64,000 bases of DNA from an uncultured Hoeflea sp. Its GTDB lineage: Bacteria > Pseudomonadota > Alphaproteobacteria > Rhizobiales > Rhizobiaceae. Of the stretch, positions 53,643 through 61,826 are shown in pieces. The first letter of the stretch is position 1, and each line of letters begins with the position of its first letter. The notes beneath the pieces are model-generated. The model made no database searches. It was given only the letters and a program-made list of their open reading frames with translations, and was not told the DNA's origin. The stretch spans positions 1,860,001 through 1,924,000 of the forward strand of contig NZ_CANMVK010000001.1 in NCBI RefSeq assembly GCF_947501405.1. The letters are read 5' to 3'. The position numbers and the translations under genes were made by a program.

Positions 53643-54746
53643 ATGTTGTTCGACCTGCCCGATGACGACACGCTTTATGCGGCGCTGCTCTCGCGTGATC
53701 CCGGCTATGACGGTCAGGCCTATGTAGCGGTGTCGTCCACCGGGGTGTTTTGCCGGTTGACCTGCCCGGCGCGCAAACCCAAGCGCGAAAACTGTACATT
53801 CCACGCCACCGTCGGCGCCTGTATCGAGGCCGGCTATCGCGCCTGCAAGCGATGCCATCCCATGGCCCCGGCGGCGGAGGCCGAACCGGCGATCAAGGCG
53901 CTGCTTGCGGCGATGATCGAGCGGAAAGGCCATCGCTGGAGCGAAGCCGACGTGGCGCGCATGGGATTTGACCCCTCCACCGTACGGCGCGCTTTTAAAC
54001 GCCATTTCGGGATGACCTTTCTGGAGATGGCGCGGCTTGAACGGATCCGCAATGGCATGACCACGCTGTCGGACGGCGGCAAGGTGATCGAAGCGCAGAT
54101 TGATGCGGGCTTTGCCTCGCCAAGCGCGTTCCGCGAGGCGTTTGCCAAGCTGATGGGGCGGCCGCCCGGCGGCTTTCCGGACAACTCGCTGGTCAAGGCC
54201 AGCTATATCGACACGCCGCTCGGCGCGATGATTGCGCTGTGCGACGCCACCCATTTGCACCTGTTGGAATTCGCCGACCGGAAGGCGCTGCCAACGGAAC
54301 TCAAGCGCATGTATGCCGCGCTCAACGGCCGGATCGGCATCGGGCGCACGGCGCTCACGGCACAGATCGAGCGCGAGCTGGGTGAGTATTTCGACGGCCG
54401 TAGAGCCTCTTTCACCGTGCCGATGGCGTTTTTTGGCAGCGACTTCACCAAAAGTGTCTGGCGGGCGCTTGCCGGGATACCGGCCGGTGAGACCCGCAGC
54501 TATTCCGAACTCGCCAGGGCAATCGGCAGGCCTTCGGCGACCCGCGCGGTGGCCCGCGCCAACGGCGCCAACCAAATCGCCCTGCTGGTGCCCTGTCACC
54601 GGGTGCTTGGCGCTGACGGTTCGCTCACCGGCTATGGCGGCGGGCTATGGCGCAAGCAAAAACTCATCGAAATCGAACGGCGCTACTCAGCGGTTGCGCC
54701 GATGGAAACCGGAACCATGGAGAAAACCAGTCATGACCCAAGTTGA
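53643..54746 (+). CDS. ada: bifunctional DNA methylation-repair regulator Ada
   Basis: A 367-residue three-part protein. The N-terminal zinc site is Cys37 and Cys41 (GVFCRLTCPAR) with Cys68 and Cys71 (CKRC), where Cys37 accepts methyl groups from phosphotriesters. An AraC-type helix-turn-helix follows (SPSAFREAFAKLMG). The C-terminal O6-methylguanine methyltransferase carries the PCHR active site. Methylated Ada activates the adaptive response to alkylation. ATG 53643 is preferred over TTG 53637. Its 3' end overlaps the next gene by 14 bases. Confidence 0.95.
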   Translation: MLFDLPDDDTLYAALLSRDPGYDGQAYVAVSSTGVFCRLTCPARKPKRENCTFHATVGACIEAGYRACKRCHPMAPAAEAEPAIKALLAAMIERKGHRWSEADVARMGFDPSTVRRAFKRHFGMTFLEMARLERIRNGMTTLSDGGKVIEAQIDAGFASPSAFREAFAKLMGRPPGGFPDNSLVKASYIDTPLGAMIALCDATHLHLLEFADRKALPTELKRMYAALNGRIGIGRTALTAQIERELGEYFDGRRASFTVPMAFFGSDFTKSVWRALAGIPAGETRSYSELARAIGRPSATRAVARANGANQIALLVPCHRVLGADGSLTGYGGGLWRKQKLIEIERRYSAVAPMETGTMEKTSHDPS

Positions 54747-55494
54747 AAAAGCAATCGCCTTCACCGCGCTCCACAAGGCGGGCGACCCGCTGGTGCTGTT
54801 CAATATCTGGGATGCGGGCAGCGCCAAGACAGTGGCCGAAGCCGGCGCCGCGGCGATTGCCACCGGAAGCTGGTCGGTGGCCGCGGCGCAAGGGTACCCA
54901 GATGGCGAGAAGATCCCGCTTGAGCTGCTGCTTGATATCGCCAAGCGCATTGTGGATGCGACCACCCTGCCCGTTTCCATCGATTTCGAAGGTGGTTACG
55001 CGCGTGAACCCGAGGCGCTGAAGGCCAATATCGCAGCCCTGATCGCGACGGGCGCGGTGGGGTTGAATTTCGAGGACCAGATTGTCGGCGGTGACGGGCT
55101 CTATGGCGAGAGCGAGCAGGCCGGCCGCGTTGCCGCCGTTCGCGAGGCCGCAGAACAGGCCGGAGTTCCACTGTTTATCAATGCGCGCACGGATTTGTTC
55201 CTCAAAGAGCGCGAGCCGCTCAAGCACAAGGATCTGATCGACCAGGCGCTCAGCCGCGCCAAAGCCTACGCGGATGCCGGCGCCAGCGGCTTTTTTGTTC
55301 CCGGCCTCAGCGATCCGGATCTGGTCGCCAAGGTCTGTGCGCAGTCGCCGCTGCCGGTCAATGTGATGCGTTTGGGAGCGATGCCGCCGCGCGCTGATTT
55401 GGGAGCATTGGGCGTATCGCGGATTTCAGCCGGCCCGGGCCCCTATCGCGACATGATCGCTCATGTGAGCGCACAGTTCATAGCACTGAGCTGA
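54733..55494 (+). CDS. isocitrate lyase/PEP mutase family protein
   Basis: A 253-residue TIM-barrel protein of the ICL/phosphoenolpyruvate mutase superfamily. The sequence FNIWDAGSAKTVAEAGAAAIATGS is typical of the N-terminal strand, with metal-binding Asp/Glu in SIDFEGGYA and LNFEDQIVG, and INARTDLFL in the middle. The reaction cannot be told; family members cleave or rearrange 2-hydroxy or phosphonate carboxylates. It overlaps the ada 3' end by 14 bases, so it is co-expressed with an alkylation-repair regulator, an odd pairing. Confidence 0.87.
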   Translation: MTQVEKAIAFTALHKAGDPLVLFNIWDAGSAKTVAEAGAAAIATGSWSVAAAQGYPDGEKIPLELLLDIAKRIVDATTLPVSIDFEGGYAREPEALKANIAALIATGAVGLNFEDQIVGGDGLYGESEQAGRVAAVREAAEQAGVPLFINARTDLFLKEREPLKHKDLIDQALSRAKAYADAGASGFFVPGLSDPDLVAKVCAQSPLPVNVMRLGAMPPRADLGALGVSRISAGPGPYRDMIAHVSAQFIALS

Positions 55495-55632
55495 CGGGCA
55501 CGCCCCGCCCGTCGCCTGTTCCAGGTCGCCCCGCCGCCACACGGCGTTCAATGGATGCTCACGATCTGTTGATTTGGGGCAAATCCCAGCTTTGATAGTC
55601 TGGAGCCGTAGAATTCTGGGGGCTTTGGGACG

Positions 55633-56268
55633 ATGGCGACGGGCGCAACAACGTTCGATCCGTCCAAAACGGGATGGTGTCTTCAGGCGCGCGCGACACG
55701 CTCGCGCGTCAGTGTTGCGACTGGTTTGGCCGCGGTGATGGTGCTGGGTCTTGCTTTGGTGGCGGCAGGTTGCACCTCGGGGAAACCGGGTACGACACAC
55801 CGCAATTATTTCGTCCATGGTGCGGATGCACAGGCGTTTGCCCGCAGCGTTCGCAGCAACGCGCCGCGTGCTGGACGCGCTTTCGGCCTGGTCGAGATCA
55901 CCTTTCATCCCGATTTCACGCTGGTGCCCAAGGACAGGGGATGTCGCGCCCAGGTCCGTGACGTTGATCTGGAACTAGTGATCACTTTGCCGAAATGGCG
56001 GTCTGGCAAATCCGTGCCGGCCGGCGTCAAACGGCGCTGGACAAGGTTCCGGCAAACCATCACCCGACATGAAGACACCCATGTGCGTATTGCGCGCAGC
56101 TACGCAAAACGGATGGCCAAGGCGATTGCCGCCACCCGCTCCAACAAGGATTGCCGCGATCTTTCCCGAAAGATCAAAACACGGATCGCCAAGATCAAGG
56201 TCGATCATCTCAAGGCCCATGCCCGGTTTGACAGGCGTGAACGCAAACGCCTCAAGACCTTGCTCTAA
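55633..56268 (+). CDS. DUF922-family lipoprotein, putative zinc protease
   Basis: A 211-residue protein. A long N-terminal hydrophobic stretch ends in a lipobox (LVAAGC, Cys47), so it is probably lipid-anchored. The DUF922 domain contains HEDTH at residues 146-150 (His146, Glu147, His150), a zinc-protease-like motif, and a basic C-terminal helix. Catalysis has not been shown for this family as far as I know. Start ATG 55633 has a weak ribosome site. A 12-base hairpin lies about 55 bases past the stop. Confidence 0.82.
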   Translation: MATGATTFDPSKTGWCLQARATRSRVSVATGLAAVMVLGLALVAAGCTSGKPGTTHRNYFVHGADAQAFARSVRSNAPRAGRAFGLVEITFHPDFTLVPKDRGCRAQVRDVDLELVITLPKWRSGKSVPAGVKRRWTRFRQTITRHEDTHVRIARSYAKRMAKAIAATRSNKDCRDLSRKIKTRIAKIKVDHLKAHARFDRRERKRLKTLL

Positions 56269-56322
56269 TCCACGTCGACAGGCGCTGCTCAAGCTCAAGC
56301 CATGCCTCAGATTTGGTGTGAA

Positions 56323-56351
56323 CACTGCGTCCGCGGTTGGCGGACGCAGTG
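56323..56351 (+). other. 12-base hairpin after the DUF922 gene
   Basis: CACTGCGTCCGC (56323-56334) pairs perfectly with GCGGACGCAGTG (56340-56351) across a 5-base loop. No T-run follows. It could protect mRNA ends or act as a rho-assisted stop. Confidence 0.5.
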
Positions 56352-56413
56352 CAGCCCAAGAATGTGGTATCGGAGGGCAGCCGGGTAATCCGTGTTGACG
56401 TTGGAGACCAGCA

Positions 56414-57328
56414 ATGAGCGATTTGACCTTTCCCGCCCTGCCCTATGCCCAATGGGTCGAGACCAAGGAGACCCTGCATCTGTTCCTGCAGATCATCGGC
56501 AAGATCCGATTAAAGGCCCACCCCAAGCAAAATCACTGGTGGCACGTGACCCTCTATCCGGCGGCGCGCGGGCTCACCACCGGCCGCATTCCCTATCAGG
56601 GCGGCGGCTTTCAGATCGATTTCGACATGCTCGACCATCTGGTGCTGATCTCCAGGAACGATGGCCGCGTTGAATCCTTCCCGGCAGCGGGCAAGACGGT
56701 GGCTGCGTTTTACAAATCGGTGTTTGAGGCGATGGAGCGGCTGGAACTCGGCGTCGCGATCAAGGCCGTGCCCTATGAGAACAAGAGCACGATCCCCTTT
56801 GCCGAGGATGAAGAGCACAAGATCTACGATCGCGACGCCGTCACCCGCTTCTGGCGGGCGCTTTGCTCAATCGCATCGGTGTTCGAGCGGTTTCGCGGCG
56901 AGTTTGCCGGCAAGCAAACGCCGGTACATCTGTACTGGCATTCCTTCGATCTGGTTTCCACGCGCTTTTCGGGCCGCGCCGCGCCTCTCGAAAACGCCCG
57001 CACCCAATCAGACCGTGAAGCTTATTCTCATGAGGTCATTTCGGTCGGTTTCTGGCCCGGCGATGACACATTCCCGGAAGCCGCTTTTTACGGCTATGCC
57101 TATCCGGAACCGGAAGGATTGAGCCAAACCAGCCTGTCACCGGATGCGGCGTTCTGGGCGGAGAAAAACGGCGGTGCGCTGGCGGTTCTCAAATATGAGG
57201 ATATGCGCCAGGCCGCCGATCCGGAAGCCGCGCTGCTGGCCTTCCTGCAAAGTGTCTATATGGGTGCTGCAGCAAAAGCCGGCTGGAAAACCACCGACTA
57301 CGCCCACGCCTATGCCGATCGCACCTGA
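56414..57328 (+). CDS. DUF5996 family protein
   Basis: A 304-residue cytoplasmic protein of the DUF5996 family. WVETKETLHLFLQIIGKIRL at the start, HPKQNHWWHVTLYP with a cluster of aromatic and His residues, LYWHSFDLVSTRFSG in the middle, and FWPGDD near the end are conserved features. No catalytic site is evident to me. TTGGAGA about 8 bases upstream supports ATG 56414. It is convergent with holC. Confidence 0.87.
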   Translation: MSDLTFPALPYAQWVETKETLHLFLQIIGKIRLKAHPKQNHWWHVTLYPAARGLTTGRIPYQGGGFQIDFDMLDHLVLISRNDGRVESFPAAGKTVAAFYKSVFEAMERLELGVAIKAVPYENKSTIPFAEDEEHKIYDRDAVTRFWRALCSIASVFERFRGEFAGKQTPVHLYWHSFDLVSTRFSGRAAPLENARTQSDREAYSHEVISVGFWPGDDTFPEAAFYGYAYPEPEGLSQTSLSPDAAFWAEKNGGALAVLKYEDMRQAADPEAALLAFLQSVYMGAAAKAGWKTTDYAHAYADRT

Positions 57329-57354
57329 GTACGGGCGGGTTTATAAAGCGCCGG

Positions 57355-57804
57355 TCATGCTTTCTTGACCCAGCGACGGTCCTCGGTCTGCTGCCAATAG
57401 GTCAGTGCGTGGCCATCGTCCTTGAGCCGCTTCCATTGCGTCCGGGCGGTCTCGAGCTGGGTCTGATCGTGACCGTCAAACATCATCACAAGCCGCTCGG
57501 CGCCTTCGAGTACAGGCACCTGCGCGCCATCGGCGACAAAGCGGACGGTCGAGTTGTTCGCCGCATCCGACGACAAGGTCAAAAGCACCGGCTGGCGCTC
57601 GGCGTGGGGCGGCTGGTCCGCCCCATGCGGCAAAAACGCCTCATCACGATAGGTCCAAAGATGCGCATCCAGCGCCGCGCAGCGCTCTTCGCTGCCCAGA
57701 TGAACTGAAACCCGCCACCCCCGCTCGAGGCTTTTTTCGAGCAGAGGCGGCAGCGCATCCTCAAGCCGGGATTCGGTCAGGTGATAGAACAGAACCTCGG
57801 CCAC
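57355..57804 (-). CDS. holC: DNA polymerase III subunit chi
   Basis: A 149-residue chi subunit that links the clamp-loader to single-strand-binding protein. EVLFYHLTESRLEDALPPLLEKSL is the family start. The protein ends with DRRWVKKA, resembling the SSB-tail binding region. The GTG start at 57804 follows GAGGAGAG and lies 14 bases after the pepA stop, so holC is read with pepA; a longer frame exists inside pepA but is not homologous. Confidence 0.9.
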   Translation of the reverse strand: MAEVLFYHLTESRLEDALPPLLEKSLERGWRVSVHLGSEERCAALDAHLWTYRDEAFLPHGADQPPHAERQPVLLTLSSDAANNSTVRFVADGAQVPVLEGAERLVMMFDGHDQTQLETARTQWKRLKDDGHALTYWQQTEDRRWVKKA

Positions 57805-57817
57805 GCTGCGGCTCTCC

Positions 57818-59305
57818 TCAGCTTTCGTAATTGGCGCGGACCAGTTCATCGAGCAACCGGACGCCGAAGCCAGAGGCCCAGGACTGGTTGATCTCGGTGG
57901 ACGGCGACCCCATCGCGGTGCCGGCAATGTCGAGATGCGCCCATGGCGTGTCGCCCACAAAGCGCTTGAGGAATTGCGCCGCGGTGATGGAGCCGGCGTA
58001 ACGGCCGCCGGTGTTTTTCATATCGGCGAACTTGGAATCGATCATCTTGTCGTAGTCGGGGCCCAGCGGCAGCCGCCAGACCCGCTCCCGGGTGGTTTCG
58101 CCGGCCTTGACGAGCGCTTGACTGAGCTCATCGTCATTGGAGAACAGGCCGGCATGATGCTGGCCCAACGCCACCATCACCGCCCCGGTGAGCGTGGCGA
58201 GATCGATCATGACCGCCGGCTTGTATTTCTCCTGGCAGTAGGTCAGCGCATCGCAGAGAACCAGCCGGCCCTCGGCGTCGGTGTTGATGATTTCGATGGT
58301 CTGGCCCGACATCGAGCGTACGATATCACCGGGGCGCTGGGCCGCGCCGTCGGGCATATTTTCCACCAGGCCGATGATGCCGACGGCATTGACCTTGGCC
58401 TTGCGGGCAGCAAGCGTGTGCATCAATCCGATCACTGCCGCCGCGCCACCCATGTCGCCTTTCATGTCTTCCATGCCGGCGGCGGGCTTGATCGAGATGC
58501 CGCCGGTGTCGAACACCACGCCCTTGCCGACAAAGGCCACCGGCTGGTCCTTGGGCTTTGCGCCCTGCCAGCGCATGACCGCCAGTCGCGGCGGCCTGAC
58601 CGATCCCAGCGCGACGCCGAGCAGCGCTTCCATTTTGAGCTTCTTCATGTCCTTTTCGGTGAGGATTTCCACCTCCATGCCAAGCGCTTCTAGCGCTTTG
58701 GCGCGGTCGGCGAACTCCACCGGGCCAAGCACATTGGCCGGTTCATTGACCAGATTGCGCGCAAGTTCGACCCCTCCCGCCACTGCTTCGCGGATGGTGA
58801 ACGCCTTCTTGCAGGCGGTGGCGTTGCTGTGCTGGAAGACGATCTTGACCTTGCGCACGCCGGCATCGTCATCATCGCCCTTCTTGGTCTTGTAGGCGTC
58901 AAACGCATAGGCTCGCATCAACAGCCCGAGCGCCATATCGGCGGTTGCCTCCGCGGATGGCGCTTCCTGATCGCCCAACAGCACCGTTACCTTGTCGACC
59001 TTGCCGATCAACGTGAAGATTTTGCCGCCGGCGCGCATCCAGTCATGCGCCTCGAGCTTGTCGAGATCGCCCAGACCGACGATGGCAATCCGGTCGGCCG
59101 GGGAATTGGCGGGGGCCAGAAGATCTACAGTGGTCAGCGATTTGCCGGAAAAGCCCGCCACCTTGATCGCCTTGTCGAGCTGATCAGATGCACCCACCGC
59201 CCGCGCTGACGCCGACACCGGCTCGGCGAGCGTGCCGGTGGCCACGGCCAGGCCGCCGGTCACCTTGGCGGATTTGGAAAAACTGATTTCAATGCTCATC
59301 GACAT
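57818..59305 (-). CDS. pepA: leucyl aminopeptidase
   Basis: Two-metal cytosolic aminopeptidase of the M17 family, 495 residues, a hexamer in relatives. The C-terminal catalytic domain has [16 protein letters not shown], the metal-binding GDMGGAAAV and the M17 signature NTDAEGRL. The N-terminal macro-like domain also binds DNA in E. coli PepA. ATG 59305 is preferred; the frame extends to 59413 without homology. pepA and holC form an operon divergent from lptF. Confidence 0.95.
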   Translation of the reverse strand: MSMSIEISFSKSAKVTGGLAVATGTLAEPVSASARAVGASDQLDKAIKVAGFSGKSLTTVDLLAPANSPADRIAIVGLGDLDKLEAHDWMRAGGKIFTLIGKVDKVTVLLGDQEAPSAEATADMALGLLMRAYAFDAYKTKKGDDDDAGVRKVKIVFQHSNATACKKAFTIREAVAGGVELARNLVNEPANVLGPVEFADRAKALEALGMEVEILTEKDMKKLKMEALLGVALGSVRPPRLAVMRWQGAKPKDQPVAFVGKGVVFDTGGISIKPAAGMEDMKGDMGGAAAVIGLMHTLAARKAKVNAVGIIGLVENMPDGAAQRPGDIVRSMSGQTIEIINTDAEGRLVLCDALTYCQEKYKPAVMIDLATLTGAVMVALGQHHAGLFSNDDELSQALVKAGETTRERVWRLPLGPDYDKMIDSKFADMKNTGGRYAGSITAAQFLKRFVGDTPWAHLDIAGTAMGSPSTEINQSWASGFGVRLLDELVRANYES

Positions 59306-59550
59306 GACGGCTCCGTTGGATTCTCGACTGATTTGGCGTGGGCCGCGATCTTGGCGTTTTCGCGTCAGAAGGCAAGGGCTGGGGCGAATGCCGGCGTTGC
59401 ATTTGCGCCGCATCGCTGCAAGAAACGGTTAACCGTGTTTGTTTGCCGCAGATTATCCATTTTGCGATCTGATAAGACCGGTGCCATGACCGCCCTGAAC
59501 AACGGGGTACATCGAGGCCCAATGGCCCACGCCCGCTCCGGAAAGGCGCG

Positions 59551-60741
59551 ATGACGCAGATCGAACGTTACATCCTCAAGCGCATGGCGTCTTTGACCTT
59601 CTGGTCGCTGATTGCCGTCACGCTTCTGGTGATGACCACACAGGTGCTGATCCGTGTCGATGTGCTGACCACGACCGGTCAGGCCTTTGGCGCCTTCATG
59701 CTTTTGGCGGCGACGGTGATTCCGTCGGTTTTGTCGGTGGTAGCTCCATTTGCGCTGCTGATCGGGGTCGCCCAGGTCCTCTCGGGCATGAATTCGGACA
59801 GCGAACTGGTGGTGGTGGAAGCAGCCGGCGCAAGGCCCGCGACCGTGTTGCGCCCAGTCCTGCTGCTGTCGGTGGCGGTCTCGATCATGGTGCTGCTGGT
59901 GGCGAATTTTGTCGAACCCTGGTCCAACCGCAAGCTTTACGACGTGCTGGCGCAAGCCCAGTCCGATCTGTTTTCGGTGGCCGTGCGCTCAGGCACGTTC
60001 ATGAAACTCGAGGACGGGCTTTACGTTCAGGTCAATGAAAAGCTGCCCGGCGGGGCGCTTGGCGGCATCTTCCTGTCCGATATTCGCACCGAGGGAACCG
60101 AAGCGATCTATTACGCCAAGAACGGGGTCATCAGGCAGTCGCCGGACAGTGATATCCTGCTGCTGATCGACGGCGAGTTGCAGCAACGCGACACCAGCAA
60201 CGGCCAGATTTCGATCGTTACGTTCTCGTCCTACGCGCTCGACATGGCGGCTTTTGTGCCAGCCGGCCAGGCCGCTGTGCGCCGCCCTAAGGAGCAGACG
60301 ACCGGCTATCTGCTCAATCCACCGGAAGATGATTATTACGTCCGGGAAATCCCCTCCGCGTTAAAAGAGGAGCTGGTGCAGCGCTTTTCGACCTGGCTTT
60401 ATCCGCTGGCATTCGGGCTGATCGCCTTTACCTTCTTGGGCAAGGCCCGGTCCAACCGGCATGAGCAGTTTCAAAATGGGGCGCTGGTCGCTGGCATCGC
60501 GCTGAGCGCACGTGGTCTCGGGTTTTACACCGTTGAAAAAGCCGGTGTCAGCTCCGCCATGGAGATGCTTGCCTACGCAGTGCCCGCAGCCCTTATCGTG
60601 CTGTTCGGAGCGCTGGCCTTGAGCGGCCGCGCGCTCACCATGCCCAAAGCCTGGGCTCGCCTGAACGAGCGCCTGGTCGAGGCGATAATCGCCCGCTTCC
60701 AACGCTGGAATCGCTCCGCCGATGGAGGGCAATCGGCATGA
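59551..60741 (+). CDS. lptF: LPS export ABC transporter permease LptF
   Basis: Inner-membrane permease of the LptB2FGC machine that extracts lipopolysaccharide. It is 396 residues, with three N-terminal helices, a periplasmic beta-jellyroll of about 150 residues, and three C-terminal helices. The start IERYILKRMASLTFWSLIAV and SGMNSDSELVVVEAAG fit LptF. lptG overlaps its stop (ATGA). It is divergent from pepA, an order common in Proteobacteria. Confidence 0.94.
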   Translation: MTQIERYILKRMASLTFWSLIAVTLLVMTTQVLIRVDVLTTTGQAFGAFMLLAATVIPSVLSVVAPFALLIGVAQVLSGMNSDSELVVVEAAGARPATVLRPVLLLSVAVSIMVLLVANFVEPWSNRKLYDVLAQAQSDLFSVAVRSGTFMKLEDGLYVQVNEKLPGGALGGIFLSDIRTEGTEAIYYAKNGVIRQSPDSDILLLIDGELQQRDTSNGQISIVTFSSYALDMAAFVPAGQAAVRRPKEQTTGYLLNPPEDDYYVREIPSALKEELVQRFSTWLYPLAFGLIAFTFLGKARSNRHEQFQNGALVAGIALSARGLGFYTVEKAGVSSAMEMLAYAVPAALIVLFGALALSGRALTMPKAWARLNERLVEAIIARFQRWNRSADGGQSA

Positions 60742-61826
60742 AGATCGTTTTTCCAACCCTTTCGCGCTATTTCTTCAAGCGCTACTTGTGGACTTTTCTG
60801 ATCTATTGCCTTGCGATCCTGGTGGTGGTGCTGCTGGTCGACTTCAACGAGACAGGCCGCCGTCTGTCCGGCGCAGAGAACTACACCGTGGCTCTGGGAT
60901 TGATGCTTTCGGCCTTGAGAGTGCCCACTGTGATGCAAGCGGTCATCCCTTTCATCGTGTTAATCGCATCGATCGCTACCCTGATGCAGCTCAACCGCAA
61001 ATACGAGCTGGTCGTCACCCGGGCGGCCGGCGTTTCGGCCTGGCAGTTCCTGGCCCCGCTGATTGCTGCAAATCTGCTGATCGGCGCCTTATCCATCACC
61101 GCGCTCAACACGCTGGCGGCTTCCGCGCTGCAACTGGCGGAATCGATCGTGGTCGAACAACAACTCGGCTCCAGGCAAAACAGCGGCAGCGCGCCCTGGC
61201 TGAGGCAACGCACCGAATTGGGCGATACGGTGGTGGGCGCGCGCGCCAGCGCCGAAGGCGGCACCAAACTGTCGGGCGCGACGTTCTTCCTGTTTGATGA
61301 GGACCAAAACATCAAGGAGCGGCTGGAGGCCGAGCGCGCGGAACTGGGAGACGGCCAATGGCTGCTCTCCAATGTCAAGCGGATCACGGGGTCTGCCCCT
61401 GTGGAACAGTTGGACAGCGCCACCGTGACCACCGGTTTGAAGGCTGAATTCGTTGGCGAATCGCTGACGTCTCCGGAAACCGTTCCCTTCTTCGAACTCA
61501 GGGGCAAGATCGCCGTGGCCAAATCCTTCGGACTTCCAGCCACCAGTTACGAGATGCAATTCCATCGATTGCTGGCCCAGCCGGCGCTTTTGGCGGCCAT
61601 GACGCTGATTGCTGCGATGGTCTCATTGAAATTTGTTCGCTTCGGTCAGTCTTTAACGGTGATCCTGGGTGGAATCCTGGCGGGCTTCGTGCTTTATGTC
61701 GTCTCCGAGTTGATCCAGGCGTTTGCAAATGCCGGGACTATCCCGCCTGTGGTGGCGGCGTGGCTTCCGGTATTGGTCGCCTCGGCTTTGGGGACGACAG
61801 TGCTTCTCCACAAGGAGGACGGATAG
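60738..61826 (+). CDS. lptG: LPS export ABC transporter permease LptG
   Basis: Partner of LptF in the lipopolysaccharide extraction complex, 362 residues with the same 3+3 helix layout around a periplasmic domain. LSRYFFKRYLWTFLIYCLAI begins the protein, LNRKYELVVTRAAGVSAWQF is the coupling region that meets LptB, and VLGGILAGFVLYVVSELIQAF lies in the last helices. Start and stop overlap lptF and lptD, so all three are translationally coupled. Confidence 0.94.
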   Translation: MKIVFPTLSRYFFKRYLWTFLIYCLAILVVVLLVDFNETGRRLSGAENYTVALGLMLSALRVPTVMQAVIPFIVLIASIATLMQLNRKYELVVTRAAGVSAWQFLAPLIAANLLIGALSITALNTLAASALQLAESIVVEQQLGSRQNSGSAPWLRQRTELGDTVVGARASAEGGTKLSGATFFLFDEDQNIKERLEAERAELGDGQWLLSNVKRITGSAPVEQLDSATVTTGLKAEFVGESLTSPETVPFFELRGKIAVAKSFGLPATSYEMQFHRLLAQPALLAAMTLIAAMVSLKFVRFGQSLTVILGGILAGFVLYVVSELIQAFANAGTIPPVVAAWLPVLVASALGTTVLLHKEDG

